From Rana temporaria (lineage: Eukaryota > Chordata > Amphibia > Anura > Ranidae), in contig NC_053499.1 of assembly GCF_905171775.1 (NCBI RefSeq), positions 143,865,251 to 143,929,250 on the forward strand: a stretch of DNA of 64,000 bases, in the 5' to 3' direction. A model generated the notes under the pieces. It was given only the letters and a program-made list of their open reading frames with translations, was not told where the DNA came from and ran no database searches. How positions within the stretch are numbered: the first letter of the stretch is position 1; each line of letters begins with the position of its first letter. The translations under genes and the position numbers were made by a program. Below are positions 24,189 through 35,665 of this stretch, in pieces.

Positions 24189-25288
24189 ACAGTACATATC
24201 TGGCCAAATGCAAAATAATTTACATACGTGTCCCGGTCTGCCGTTGGTAGCAAATCTGGGCCGCTGGAGGTGCTCACAAGACTGGAGGAGAAGTTCAAGG
24301 GCCCCGTAGCTATAGGGCGGAAGTGATGTCCGCTTGGGGGCCAGATACCCGGACCGCTTCTCCTCCAGCACCGTGAGTACCTCCAGCTGCCAGTTTCTAT
24401 GTACTGTGAGTTCTAACATTTTTTAAACTGCCCACTAGATGGCGCTTTAATTCCATTCCATACACACACAGGAGCGGTGGAGGAAATCACATGCGATTTG
24501 TACTGGAATCACATTGTATTCCTGTTTAATCGCATGCGATTCTTTGCAGTGCGATTTGCGCCTATTCATTTTGTTTTTATTTTATGCTACTTATGGCTGT
24601 GATCAGCGACTTATAATGGGGCTGTGATCATGCGGTGAAAAATCTGACACTAACTGATGCTGGAGCAACTGCCATTGACAAGGATGCAGGGATGAGAACC
24701 TGGCAGATCGCTCCCTCTGTACAAAGCTCTGTGTTGTTTACCAACACAAGAGCTCTGGGCAGTGATTGCACACAGCCAATCAGCTGGTCCCAGCCATGAA
24801 TCATTGACCTGGGATTTGCTGACAGGCTCCCGCTGCGTTAAATCACAGCGGGAGACGAGCAGGGGGTGCAAGTACGTGCCCCAAACCCAGAAGTAGGCAG
24901 TGATGTACGGGTACGTTTCTTTTCCTATATATTGCGGGTGGGTGGGCGCCAAGTGGTTAAAATCATTCTAAACCCTTACATATACCAGTGAAGGGACTAT
25001 CCTCAGGTGATACATTCACATTTCAGGTGAAATTAAACAAACCCTCCTACATAAATTGTAACTGTCAATCTGTAGTCTTCTCTTCTCTACTTCCATTCAA
25101 AGTGCTGAATTTAGAAAGTTTGTCGGAGAGTTCAGAAAAATGGGGGATGAGCTGAAGCTACACTCTGCAGAGATCAGTGAAGAGAGCTCTGAGAGCTGAT
25201 TGGAGGGAAGGGACAAACCCCCCTTCACACAGCACACAGGAGCAGAGCTGAGGCTGTCAATCAGCTGTAGATCCCTCCCCTGTCACCA
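24189..25288. other. Intronic stretch with dispersed-repeat fragments
   Basis: The segment 24500-24960 ends 'gcgccaagtggttaaaat', recalling the right end of the TTAA family. From 25030 to 25288 another dispersed repeat continues after the insert at 25749. No gene is seen. Confidence 0.4.
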
Positions 25289-25748
25289 TAGGTGTGCGCA
25301 GCCTAGTGCATTAGGGTGTGCACCTCAAAGCTCTAACACATAAGCGTGTGTGACATATGTACCGGCCTCTTCCCCACTATCCATCCTGAAACAATGGGGG
25401 GGGAGCAAGGCTGATCTGGGCAGCAGAAAGAAGAAGAACAGGAAAAAGGGGGTGGCACCGGTGGCATATATTGGTACCTTGTATTTTGCTCCTGTAGCAG
25501 CTGAATGTCGGGAAGAGGGAGAGGAGGAGAAGCCTACTTTCAGCTGCTGCAGGAGGAAAATACAAATCGGTTCCACTATATCCCAGCCTTGCTGCCCTTC
25601 CTGTCCAGATTCTGGGGGTCGGCAAGGAAGGATCGTGGATTACCTGTCACCTGCCCACGATAGGCAGGTAGCTCACGATTGATGGGTTGCCAACCTCAGG
25701 ATTAGGGTGTGCCCAGGCACACCTGGCACACCCCTTGCGCACGCCTAT
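25289..25748. mobile_element. Non-autonomous element with AGGTGTGCGCA ends
   Basis: The left end AGGTGTGCGCA faces TGCGCACGCCT at the right. The 11-mer CCTGTCACCAT lies next to both ends, suggesting a long target duplication. A related copy lies at about 56549-57223 and shares 'gattagggtgtgcccaggca'. Confidence 0.65.
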
Positions 25749-25894
25749 GCCTGTCACCATTTTTCTCTTGGTGTCAGGAAAACTTGTCATAAGTGATTCA
25801 TGCTGATAACAGAGGAACAAAGCAGCAGATAGAAATTACATTTAGCGCTTTTAATTGAACCAAGTACACACTATAGAGGGGTATGCATTGTTCA

Positions 25895-27142
25895 CAGGGC
25901 TTTTTTTCAGCGGGAACGCGGGGGAACGCAGGTGGGGATTATTGTTGCTGGGATGGGGTCTATTGTTGCTGTGGGGGAATCTGTTGTTGTTGGGGGGCCT
26001 TTTGTTGCTGAGGTGGGGTCCATTGTTGCTGGGGGAGTCTATTGTTGTGTGGGGGGATCTATTGTTGCTGGGGAGGGGTATATTGTTGCTGGCTGCAGAG
26101 GATCAATTTTACTGTTTTTCTTGTTATTATTAACAAATTCCATACAAACTATGATACTTGGTTCTGTATTCTCTGAAAGGGGCAGTACTGGGTGTTGGGT
26201 ATCGGGTGGAGCCAAGAGACGGTTCTCAGAGGTGGGTAGGGGGTGGAACCAATAGATGGTGCTCAGAGGTGGGTAGGGGGTGGGGCCAATAAATGGTGCT
26301 CAGAGGTGGGTAGGGGGTGGAACCAATAGACGGTGGTCAGAAGTGAGTAGAGGGTGGAGTCAAGAGACGGTGCTCAGAGTTGGGTAGGGGGTGGAGCCAC
26401 GAGATGGTGCTCAGAGGTGGGTAGGGGGCGGAGGCAAGGGGGAGTCAGAAGGGGGGGGGTCCTGCACCTATTCTCTAAGAAAAAAAGTCTCTGAAAGGGG
26501 CAGTACTGGGTGGTGGGTATCGGGTGGAGCCAAGAGACGGTTCTCAGAGGTGGGTAGGGGGTGGAACCAATAGATGGTGCTCAGAGGTAGGGCCAAGAAA
26601 CGGTGTTTACAGGTGGGTAGGGGTGGAGCCAAGAGACGTGCTCAGAAGTGAGTAGGGGGTGGAGCCAAGAGACGGTGCTCAGAGTTGGGTAGGGGGTGGA
26701 GCCACGAGATGGTGCTCAGAGGTGGGTAGGGGGCGGAGGCAAGGGGGACTCAGAAGGGGGGGGGGGGTCCTGCACCTATTCTCTGAGAAAAAAGTCTCTG
26801 AAAGGGGCAGTACTGGGTGGTGAGTATAGGGTGGAGCCAAGAGACGGTTCTCAGAGGTGGGTAGGGGGTGGAACCAATAGATGGTGCTCAGAGGTGGGGC
26901 CAAGAAACAGTGTTTAGAGGTGGGTAGGGGTGGAGCCAAGAGACGGTGCTCAGAAGTGAGTAGGGGGTGGAGCCAAGAGACGGTGCTCAGAGTTGGGTAG
27001 GGGGTGGAGGCACGAGATGGGGCTCAGAGTTGGGTAGGGGGTGGAGCCACGAGATGGTGCTCAGAGGTGGGTAGGGGGCGGAGGCAAGGGGGACTCAGAA
27101 AGGGGGGGGTCCTGCACCTATCCTCTGAGAAAAAAAGTCCTG
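25895..27142. mobile_element. hAT-like element with an expanded 37-bp minisatellite
   Basis: The left end CAGGGCTTTTTTTCAGCGGG faces, reversed, CAGGACTTTTTTTCTCAG. Flanking 8-mers ATTGTTCA and GTTGTTCA match at seven of eight positions. Inside, from about 26160 to 27120, a 37-bp unit (ggagccaagagacggttctc, agaggtgggtagggggt) is organised in higher-order blocks of about 306-319 bp starting with 'ctctgaaaggggcagtactg'. A smaller 'attgttgctgggg' array lies at 25940-26090. The element abuts exon 2 by 80 bases. Confidence 0.85.
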
Positions 27143-27222
27143 GTTGTTCATATTTCATGTGTGGAACGTATAACCCCTTTAAGACACGTCTGGTGAACTG
27201 ACCTCTCCATCTCTCTTCACAG

Positions 27223-27993
27223 GGGGAATGTTCCCAGAAATGTTACAACATCTTCATCATTGAGACCGTGTGCGTGGCGTGGTTTTCTCTGGAGTTCCTC
27301 CTCCGTTTCATCCAGGCGAAGAGCAAATGCCGTTTCTTCAGGGGGCCCCTGAACATCATCGACGTGTTGGCCATCTTGCCCTACTACGTTTCGCTCATTG
27401 TGGAGGACGAGCAGAAGTCTGAGGACAAGCCCGGGAGCAACTCGTACCTGGAGAAGATCAGCCTGGTCCTTCGGGTCCTACGTGCCTTGAGGATACTCTA
27501 CGTTATGCGCCTGGCCAGGCACTCGCTGGGCCTGCAGACGTTGGGCCTCACCGTCCGGAGGTGCACCAGGGAATTTGGGCTGCTCTTGCTCTTCCTGTGT
27601 GTGGCCGTCACCCTTTTTGCCCCGCTGGTCCACTTGGCCGAGAACGAGATGGGCCGCTGCCAAGAGTTTACCAGCGTGCCAGCGTCCTACTGGTGGGCCA
27701 TCATCTCCATGACCACTGTGGGCTACGGCGACATGGTGCCTCGCAGTATCCCCGGACAGGTGGTGGCCCTCAGCAGCATCCTTAGTGGGATCCTGATTAT
27801 GGCCTTTCCCGCCACCTCCATTTTCCACACCTTCTCCCGCTCCTACGCTGAACTCAAACGGGAACATGAGAGGCTCCAGAGCCGGCTACTGAGGATGAAG
27901 GACGCCAACCAATCTGGTGAGAGTGACACCTTCAACGACACGGATAGCTTGGCGTCCGAGGAGACCTACCAGTACTTCTACAACGGGAAGTGA
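27223..27993 (+). CDS. kcng2: Kv6-family K+ channel modulatory subunit, coding exon 2 (S2 to C-terminus)
   Basis: Encodes residues 251-506, beginning GECSQKC directly after the acceptor CTCTCTTCACAG. Segments read: S2 about 258-279 (CVAWFSLEF), S3 294-310 (NIIDVLAILPYYV), S4 331-350 with arginines at 334, 337, 340, 346 and 349, S5 368-388, pore helix with WW at 407-408, selectivity filter TVGYGD at 415-420, and S6 about 429-455. S6 has PAT (446-448) where conducting Kv channels have PVP, a hallmark of silent KvS subunits. The S5 end, FAPLVHLAE, matches KCNG2 better than KCNG4 (FSPLVYVAE). A polar tail of about 50 residues ends YQYFYNGK. The total of 506 residues is close to the 510-520 of KCNG1 and KCNG4 and longer than human KCNG2 (466). 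The frame is intact, so the gene looks functional. Confidence 0.87.
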   Translation, partial: GECSQKCYNIFIIETVCVAWFSLEFLLRFIQAKSKCRFFRGPLNIIDVLAILPYYVSLIVEDEQKSEDKPGSNSYLEKISLVLRVLRALRILYVMRLARHSLGLQTLGLTVRRCTREFGLLLLFLCVAVTLFAPLVHLAENEMGRCQEFTSVPASYWWAIISMTTVGYGDMVPRSIPGQVVALSSILSGILIMAFPATSIFHTFSRSYAELKREHERLQSRLLRMKDANQSGESDTFNDTDSLASEETYQYFYNGK

Positions 27994-28497
27994 CCCTTAC
28001 AGGGACAGCACTGGAGTCCTGGGATGAGATCCAACCCCTAAACTGGAATTATATGGCCATAGTGTACTCAAAGAGGATAATGCCTCCAATCTAAGGCTCT
28101 CTGAACACTGGTAGGTCAAAGCGCCTCCATCCTGACCTGGAACAAGCATGCAGCCAGTGAAGTCGGAAAGTCTGAACTCTGATCATGCCTCCTGGTTCCA
28201 GGTCAAAGACTTACTGAGTAATAAAGCCAGGAACAAGATGATAGCCATGATTGCACCTTTAAGAATCAAGCCAGCAATGACAGCACCCCTCTATTGGTCC
28301 CCTTTAAAAGTACAGTCCACCCAAAACCGATATGATAACTCCAATCACGCCTCTTCTCTCTCTTTAGATCTCCAGTCATGAGATCCTTGAATCTGAGCTC
28401 CTGGCTCCACCCACCTCTGCGACATAACTAGGGGAAGGGCGTCAGCCTCATGTCATTGAATGCTCTCTTTTTACTGTATTAAGAATCAAGGCCGTCT
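27994..28497 (+). other. 3' UTR and flank of the channel gene, with a candidate poly(A) signal
   Basis: The stretch after the stop codon is low in repeats up to the TTAA element at 28498. AATAAA occurs at 28220-28225, about 230 bases after the stop, and is a candidate polyadenylation signal. No other AATAAA was noticed before the repeat. Confidence 0.4.
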
Positions 28498-29419
28498 TTA
28501 ACCACTTAAGACCCGGACCAAAATGCAGCTAAAGGACCTTGCCCCTTTTTGCGATTCAGCACTGCGTCGTTTTAACAGACAATTGCGTGGTCGTGCGACG
28601 TGGCTCCCAAACAAAATTGGCGTCCTTTTTTTCCCCACAAATCGAGCTTTCTTTTGGTGGTATTTGATCACCTCTGCGATTTTTATTTTTTGCGCTATAA
28701 ACAAAAATAGAGCAACAATTTTGAAAAAAATTCAATATTTTTTACCTTTTGCCATAATAAATATTCCCCAAAAACATATATATATAAAAAAATGTCCACA
28801 GTTTAGGCCGATACGTATTCTTCTACCTATTTTTGGTAAAAAAAATCGCAATAGGCGTTTATCGGTTGGTTTGCACAAAATTTAAAGCGTTTACAAAATA
28901 GGGGATAGTTTTATTGCATTTTTATTTTTATTTTATTTTTACTACTAATGGCGGCGATCAGCGATTTTTTTCGTGACTGCGACATTATGGCGGACAAATC
29001 GGACAATTTTGACACATTTTTGGGACCATTGTCATTTTCACAGCAAAAAAATGCATTTAAAATGCATTGTTTATTGTGAAAATGACAGTTGCAGTTTGGG
29101 AGTTAACCACTAGGGGGCGCTGCTGGGTTTAGGTGTTCCCTGAAGTGTCTTTACAACTGTAGGGGGTGTGGCTGTAGGTGTGACGTCATCGATTGTGTCC
29201 CCCTATAAAAGGGATGACAAGATCGATGCAGCCGCTACAGTGAAGAACGGGGAAACTGTGTTTACACACGGCTCTCCCCGTTCGTCAGCTCCGGGGACCG
29301 ATCGCGGGACTCCAGCGGCGATCAGGTCCGCGGGTCCCACGGTCCCAGTCACGAAGCATGTGCCCAGCCGTGCCATTCTGCCGACGTATATGTGCAGGAG
29401 GCGGTCCTTAAGTGGTTAA
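28498..29419. mobile_element. TTAA-flanked dispersed element, about 0.9 kb
   Basis: TTAA|CCACTTAAG at the left and CTTAAGTGG|TTAA at the right form a perfect inverted end. The interior 'gcgctataaacaaaaatagagc'-type A/T tracts, 'actactaatggcggcgatca' and 'gtgccattctgccgacgtat' recur elsewhere in the window (20000-20340, 46833-47850, 60400-60680). No transposase. It is a non-autonomous piggyBac- or Kolobok-type element by its TTAA target. Confidence 0.85.
29107..29120 (+). promoter_or_regulatory. CTCF-type motif CCACTAGGGGGCGC
   Basis: It matches the vertebrate CTCF core consensus CCASYAGRKGGCRS at every position and is carried inside the TTAA element. A one-mismatch copy (CCACTAGGGGGCGA) is at 20003-20016 in a related repeat. 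Binding is inference. Confidence 0.45.
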
Positions 29420-29746
29420 TATTGATTGGACCCTGGGCAAATACTTTCTTGCATAATCTGTATACTGTAGCACATCAGGCAGTGATTGTGATTGGTTGCT
29501 AGAGGTTACAGCATATCATTACCACTTACTGACTGGTTGCTAGAGGTTAAATCACACATTATGGCTCACTGATTAGTTGCTAGAGGTTACAGCGCATTAT
29601 TTCCTCTTGTTGATTGCTTGCTAGACATTACTGTACAGGAATACTGCTCACTGATTGGTTGCTAGAGGTTACAGCACATCATCTCTTCACTGCAGAGGGG
29701 CATGATATACATATGAATGCCGCCTTTATTTACATGTAAACACAGG
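29420..29746. repeat. Tandem repeat of about 41 bp, 5 copies
   Basis: 'attggttgctagaggttaca' recurs with diverged spacers through 29490-29670. Confidence 0.7.
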
Positions 29747-30225
29747 GGGCCGGATTCAGATACCTGAGCGTATCTGTCCGGCCCGCGTAACGTATCTCTG
29801 ATACGTTACGCCGCTCTGACTTTGGGCGCAAGTTCTTTATTCAGAAAGAACTTGCGCCCTTAGTTACGGCGGCGTAACGTATGTGTTGCGGCGTAAGGCC
29901 GCCTAATTCAAATGGGGATGTTGGGGGCGTGTTGTATTTAAATTTTACTTGACCCCGCGTTTTTGACGTTTTTTTTTTAACGGCGCATGCGCCTTCCATA
30001 AAATATCCCAGTGTGCATTGCGCCAAAGTACGCCGTAAGGACGTATTGGATTTGACGTGAACGTAAATGACGTCAAGCCCTATTCGCGAACGACTTATGC
30101 AAACGACGTAACATTTTCAAAACTTGGCGCGGGAACGACGGCCATACTTAACATATAACAGGGGTAACTTTACGCCGAAAAAAGCCTAACGTAAACTACG
30201 TAAAAAAATGCGCCGGCGGGACGTA
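29747..30225. mobile_element. Truncated GGGCC-ended palindromic MITE
   Basis: The left end GGGCCGGATTCAG and a CpG-rich interior match the 23475 family. The right end is missing and is replaced near 30226-30350 by a hAT-type end (aagacggccctg). Confidence 0.7.
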
Positions 30226-30835
30226 CTTCAAGGGACCAGGCAATTTAAACTGGGGTAGTTGGCAAGTATGAGGCAGCTGCTTTGGGCCCCACAACAATGA
30301 CAGGGCCCAGGTAAGCTGTCCCTTTTGCCCTGCCTTAAAGACGGCCCTGTTAAGAATGCAGCCTAAGGAGTGAGACTTTAGTGGCTACATAATGAGTGAA
30401 GTAATGGGATTTCTACTGAGATCTGAAAACTGGAGGCATAAGAGTGATCAACAGGTTATTAGGCCAAGCAACCCCCATCCAGAAGTCAAATATCGGTTTT
30501 GGGTGGATTCTCCCTTGAAATGATCTGATTCTGTATTTTATGAGAATTGTATTTTTTTGAATGCGACATATTAATCCTTTGGATGTTTTCTCTTTGTGGA
30601 AGGAAATCATAGTTCAAATTTTAAATAAATAGTCATTTATTTACCTAATACAGAGATCCAGATGAGCAGATGAACACGATGGGGGATTTCTCTACAGTTT
30701 GGAAATATCCGCTCACTTCCTGTTGTGTCTCCGGGACAGGAAGTGAAAGGAAATCTCCTGTAATGCGACACAAACAGAAAAAAAAAACTGACATGTGTCC
30801 TAACCATTGTATCCAAAACTAAAAGTAAAATTCTT
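30226..30835. other. Unassigned intergenic stretch
   Basis: It begins with a hAT-type fragment ending 'aaagacggccctg' (about 30349). The rest shows no gene. Confidence 0.35.
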
Positions 30836-31569
30836 GGCCCAGATTCAGAGAGCAATTGCGTCTGCGTAACCATAGTTACGCAGCACAATTGCTTACTTGC
30901 GCCAGCGTAACGACTTTTCCTGATTCAGAAAGCTTGTTACGCCGACTGCAGCCTAAGATATGACTGGCATAAGGCTCTTATGCCCGCATATCTTAGGCTG
31001 CATTCTTACGCAGGCCGCTAGGTGGCATTCCCGTTGTGGTCTGCGTATAGTATGCAAATTGCATACTAACGCCGATTCACAACGTTACGCGAGCCCTGCG
31101 TACGCAGTTTACGTTGTTTGCGTACGGCGGTTTTTGCGTAAGGCTGCCCCTGCTATTAGCAGGGGCAGCCAATGCTACACATACCCGTCGTTCCCGCGTC
31201 GCGAAATTTGAAATTTACGTCGTTTGCGTAAGTGAATCGTGAATGGCGCTGGACGCCATTCACGTTCACTTTGAAGCAAATGATGTCCTTGCGACGTCAT
31301 TTACCGCAATGCACGTCGGGAAAGTTTCCCGACGGAGCATGCGCACTACGCTCGGCGCGGGAACGCGCCTAATTTAAATGATATCCGCCCCCTACGGGAT
31401 CATTTAAATTGCGCGCGCTTACGCCGTGCATTTTGCCGGAGCGCCCACGCAATTTACGGAGCTACTGCTCTGTGAATCGAGGGTAGCGCAGAAAATTTGC
31501 GGGGGCGCAGGGCAAAAACGGTGCCCTGCGCCTACGTAAAAACTGCGCAAATGTTACTGAATCTGGGCC
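30836..31569. mobile_element. Palindromic MITE, GGCCCAGATTCAG ends, TSD CTT
   Basis: The ends GGCCCAGATTCAG and CTGAATCTGGGCC are perfect. CTT lies at 30833-30835 and 31570-31572. The 734-bp interior is CpG-rich with 'gcgcatgcg'-like and 'tttacgt' strings and no protein. Confidence 0.85.
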
Positions 31570-32011
31570 CTTGTTTTTAGAAACAGTTTGGGGTCTATTT
31601 GTAAAGAGAAACATTTGCTGGACGAATGTCACATATATTTGCCCAGTCTTAATGTAGAACTCTTTTTTTAATTTTGGATAGAGTAAGGGAGGAGTGTGAC
31701 CCCTGTCAGCTTTATTTTGTCATCGTTGTCCCATTGGGGAGATTTACATTCACTTGTCCCACAACCAAAGAGGAAATGAGAGGAAATCCCTGAAAATTAA
31801 GGGAATCCCTTAGGTAACCCCAGAACTAGTGTCCCCATTGGAAGATTTCCCCTTTTCTGGGGCAAATAGTGAGGATGAATCTCCCTAACAGGGGCTCAGA
31901 CAGCAATAAAACCTGACAGGGGCTCTAATCCCTCTTCACTCCATCCAAAACTAAAAAAAAAGTTTAACTTTAGTTATACTTTAATTAATTTTCCCCATAT
32001 TTTGTCTAATA
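31570..32011. other. Unassigned intergenic stretch
   Basis: It contains motifs of a dispersed repeat ('gtccccattggaagatttcc', also near 42940 and 43025). No gene. Confidence 0.4.
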
Positions 32012-32232
32012 CAGTGTCTTGAAAAAGTATTCATACCCCTTGAAATCTTCCACATTTTGTCATGTTACAACCAAAAACGTAAATGTATTTTATTGGGATT
32101 TTATGTGATGGACCAACACAAAGTGGCTCATAATTGTGAAGTGGAAGGAAAATGATAAATGGTTTTCAACATTTTTTACAAATAAATCTGTGAAAAGTGT
32201 GGGGGATACATTTGTATTCAGCCCCCCCGGAG

Positions 32233-33968
32233 TCAATACTTTGTAGAACCTCCTTTCACTGCAATTACAGCTGCAAGTCTTTTTGGGGGTGTCTCTACCA
32301 GCTTTGCCCATCTAGAGAGGGACATTTCTGCCCATTCTTCTTCTTTGTAATATATCTCAAGCTCTGTCAGATTGGATGGAGAGCGTCTGTGAGCAGCGAT
32401 TTTCAAGTCTTGCCACAGATTCTCAATGTGATTTAGGTCTGGACTGTGACTGGGCCATTCTAGCACATGAATACGCTTTGATCTAAACCATTCCATTGTA
32501 GCTCTGGCTGTATGTTTAGAGTCGTTGTCCTGCTGGAAGGTGAACCTTCACCCCAATCTCAAGTCTTTTGGAGACTCTGGCACGTTTTCTTCTAAGATTG
32601 CCCTGTATTTGGCTCCATCCATCTTCCCATCAACTCTGACCAGCTTCCCTGTCCCTGCTGAAGAAAAGCATCCCCACAACATGATGCTGCCACCTCCATG
32701 TTTCACAGTGGGGATGGTGTGTTCAGGGTGATGTGCAGTGTTATTTTTCCGCCACACATAGGGGTAGATTCACATACCTTTAGGCAGGCGTAGCGTATCT
32801 CCTATACGCTACGCCGCCGTAACTTTGAGAGTATGGAATTCGCAAAGATTTTGCCGCCGAAGTTACGGCGGCGTAGCGTATTAGGGCCGGCGTAAGCCCG
32901 CCTAATTCAAATGTTGAAGCTGTGGGCGTGTTTTATGTATATTAGGTGTGACCCCACGTAAATGACGTTTCGATCGAACGGCGCATGCGCCGTCCGTGGA
33001 CGTATCCCAGTGCGCATGCTCCAAATGACGTCGGCAAATCGTCACTGCTTTCGACGTGAACGTAAATTACGGCCAGCCCCATTCACGGACGAGTTACGCA
33101 AACGACGTAAAATTTGAAAAATTTGACGCGGTTCCGACGTCCATACTTAACATTGGCTGCGCCATCTTTTTGGTGGTTTATCTTTACGCCTGAAAACCCC
33201 TTACGTAAACGGCGTATCTCTACTGCGACGGCCGGGCGTACGTTCGTGAATAGGCGTATCTAGCTGATTTACATATTCTAGGCATAAATCAGCGTACACA
33301 CCCCTAGCGGCCAGCGTAAATATGCAGTTAAGATACAACGGCGTAGGAGACTTATGCCGGCCGTATCTTAGCGACATTTAAGCATATCTCAGTTTGAGAA
33401 TACGCTTAAAGTTGCGATGGCGGGGATTCTGACTTACAACGGCGTATCTACAGATATGCCCGTCGTAAGTCTACCTGAATCTGGCCCATAGTGGTTTACT
33501 TTTAGGCCAAAAAGTTTCAATTTTGGTCTCATCTGACCAGAGCATCTTCTTCCACATCTTTGCTGTGTCCCCCACATGGCTTCTCACAAACTGCCAACAG
33601 GACTTCTTATGTCTTTCTTCTTGCCACTCTTCCATAAAGATCAGATTTGTGGAGAGTACGACTAATAGTTGTCCTGTGGACAGATTCTCCCACCTGAGCT
33701 GTGGATCTCTGCAGCTCCTCCAGAGTTACCATGGGCCTCTTGGCTCTTCTCTGATTAATGCTCGCCTTGCCCGGCCCGGTCAGTTTAGGTGGACGGCCAT
33801 GTCTTGTAGGTTTGCAGTTGTGCCATACTCTTTACATATTCAGATGATGGATTGATCAGTCCTCCGTGAGATGTTCAAAGCTTGAGATATTTTTTTATCA
33901 CCTAACTCTGCTTTACACTTCTCCACAACTTTATCCCTGACCTGTCTGGTGTGTTCCTTGGCCTTCAT
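32233..33968 (-). pseudogene. Tc1-like transposase, inactivated
   Basis: The frame starts at ATG 33968-33966 (MKAKEHTRQVRDKVVEKCKA) and ends GGSTKY-stop at 32233. Recognisable parts are the N-terminal helix-turn-helix region, the central HGGGSIMLWGCFSS block and the C-terminal DDE part with the Tc1-typical WPSHSPDLNHIENLW. In-frame stops, including TGA soon after the first helix-turn-helix, and the 727-bp nested MITE break it, so it cannot make active DDE transposase. Confidence 0.92.
32761..33487. mobile_element. Palindromic MITE nested in Tc1, TSD ATA
   Basis: The left end GGGGTAGATTCA and the right TGAATCTGGCCC form imperfect inverted repeats. ATA at 32758-32760 and 33488-33490. Removal restores the Tc1 reading 'cacacatagtggtttac'. 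It has a CpG-rich interior with 'gcgcatgcgcc'. Confidence 0.93.
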
Positions 33969-34343
33969 GATGCTGTTTGTTCACTAAGGTTTTCTAACAA
34001 ACCTCTGAGGGCTTCACAGAACAGCTGTATTTATAGTGAGATTAAATTATACACAGGTGGACTCTATTTTCTAATTAGGTGACTTCTGAAGGCAATTGGC
34101 TCCACTAGATTTTAGTTATCAGAGTAAAGGGGGCTGAATACAAATTCACACCAAACCTTTCACAGATTTATTTGTAAAAAAAATTGAAAACCATTTATCA
34201 TTTTCCTTCCACTTCACAACTATGTGCCACTTTGTGTTGGTCTATCACATGAAATCCCAATAAAATACATTTATGTTTTTGGTTGTAACATGACAAAATT
34301 TTGAACATTTTAAGGGGTATGAATACTTTTTCAAGGCGCTGTA

Positions 34344-34779
34344 GTTTTATTTCCTATGATCATTAGCAAATTTTTATGGCCTCTAGATGGCGCTGACAAT
34401 CATAGGAAATAAGCTTATTAGGCCAAATACAAGGAAAATTTGTTACGACCGGATGAATACTTGTGACATTCATTTAGTAAATTTATTTTATAAAAAGACC
34501 CGTATCTTACATTGATCTGTGTTCTACATAATGCACTGCAGCCTCATCCTCCCCCTCAGTGATCATTCTGCTGCAGGCAAGACGAAGCATTTCCTCAGTT
34601 CCCCATCCCTGGTGATCAGACGGTACACTTTATAGCAAGTCACAAGGTGAGAGGCTGCAGCTGTGTCAGATATTTGTGAACCCGAATTGCACAGGCACCA
34701 GGATTTACATGATTGTGTCATTGCTGAGCCGCATCTCAGTCCAGGAAGTAAATGGGACCCCAATCATGGGTGAAAGCTG
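34344..34779. other. Unassigned intergenic stretch
   Basis: No element ends or gene were recognised. It includes 'gatggcgctgacaatcatag' near 34387. Confidence 0.35.
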
Positions 34780-35665
34780 TGTGAATCTCAAGTAAAAGCG
34801 GTGTGAATCTTGTGTGGGGGCTGTGTAAATATTGGGTGTGAGTTGTGTGACTTTTGGATGTGAGCTGTGTGAGTCTTGTGTGGGGGCTGTGTGAATTCTG
34901 GGTGAAAGCTTTGTGAATCTTGGGTGAGAGCTGTGTGAATTCTGTGTGAAAGCTGTGGGACTCTTGCATGAGCAGAGCTGTGTGAATCTTGGGTGTAAGC
35001 TGTGTGAATTCTGGGTGAGATCTGTTTGAATCTTGAGTGAGAGCTGTGTGAATTCTGGGTGAGAGCTGTGTGAATCTTGGGTGAGAGCTGTGTGAATCTC
35101 GGGTGTAAGCTGTGTGAATTCTGGGTGAGAGCTGTGTGAATCTTGGGTGAGAGCTGTGTGAATCTTGGGTGAGAGCTGTGTGAATTCTGGGTGAGAGCTG
35201 TGTGAATCTTGGGTGAGAGCTGTGTGAATCTTAGGTGAGGAGAGCTGTGTGAATCTTGGGTGTGAGCTGTGTGAATCTTGGGTGAGAGCTGTGTGAATCT
35301 TGGGTGAGAGCTGTGTGAATCTTGGGTGAGAGCTGTGTGAATTCTGGGTGAGAGCTGTGTGAATCTTGAGTGAGAGCTGTGTGAATTCTGGGTGAGAGCT
35401 GTGTGAATCTTGGGTGAGAGCTGTGTGAATCTCGGGTGTAAGCTGTGTGAATCTCGGGTGTAAGCTGTGTGAATTCTGGGTGAGAGCTGTGTGAATCTTG
35501 GGTGAGAGCTGTGTGAATCTTGGGTGTGAGCTGTGTGAATCTTGGGTGTGATCTGTGTGAATCTTGGGTGACAGCTGTGTGAATCTTGGGTGACAGCTGT
35601 GTGAATCTTGGGTGTGAGCTGTGTGAATCTTGGGTGTGAGCTGTGTGAATTCTGGGTGAAAAGAT
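34780..35665. repeat. Minisatellite, 22-bp unit, about 40 copies
   Basis: The unit 'gagagctgtgtgaatcttgg' plus 'gt' has variants 'gaattctgggt' and 'gtgtaagctg'. Three units make 22 codons, keeping minus-strand frames of over 300 codons open; these are not genes. Confidence 0.97.

Larger units (their letters stand above)
10576..27222 (+). other. Intron between the two channel coding exons
   Basis: About 16.6 kb, GT...AG, phase 0. It is filled with transposon-derived sequence and tandem arrays listed separately. No further exon is expected, because the two coding exons join to give a complete Kv6 protein. Confidence 0.85.
32012..34341 (-). mobile_element. Tc1-like transposon, split by a nested MITE
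   Basis: The ends CAGTGTCTTGAAAAAGTATT and, reversed, CAGCGCCTTGAAAAAGTATT are inverted repeats flanked by TA (32010-32011 and 34342-34343). Longer inner repeats ('ttttatgtgatggaccaaca') lie about 85 bp in. Removing the nested MITE with one 3-bp duplicate (730 bp) leaves 1600 bp, the usual Tc1 length. Confidence 0.95.

Noticed and set aside
9826..27993. Calling the channel gene KCNG4 or a conducting Kv channel
   Set aside because: The PAT in S6 marks a silent subunit. The FAPLVHLAE segment and the convergent SLC66A2 neighbour favour KCNG2 over KCNG4, though a tree is needed to close it.
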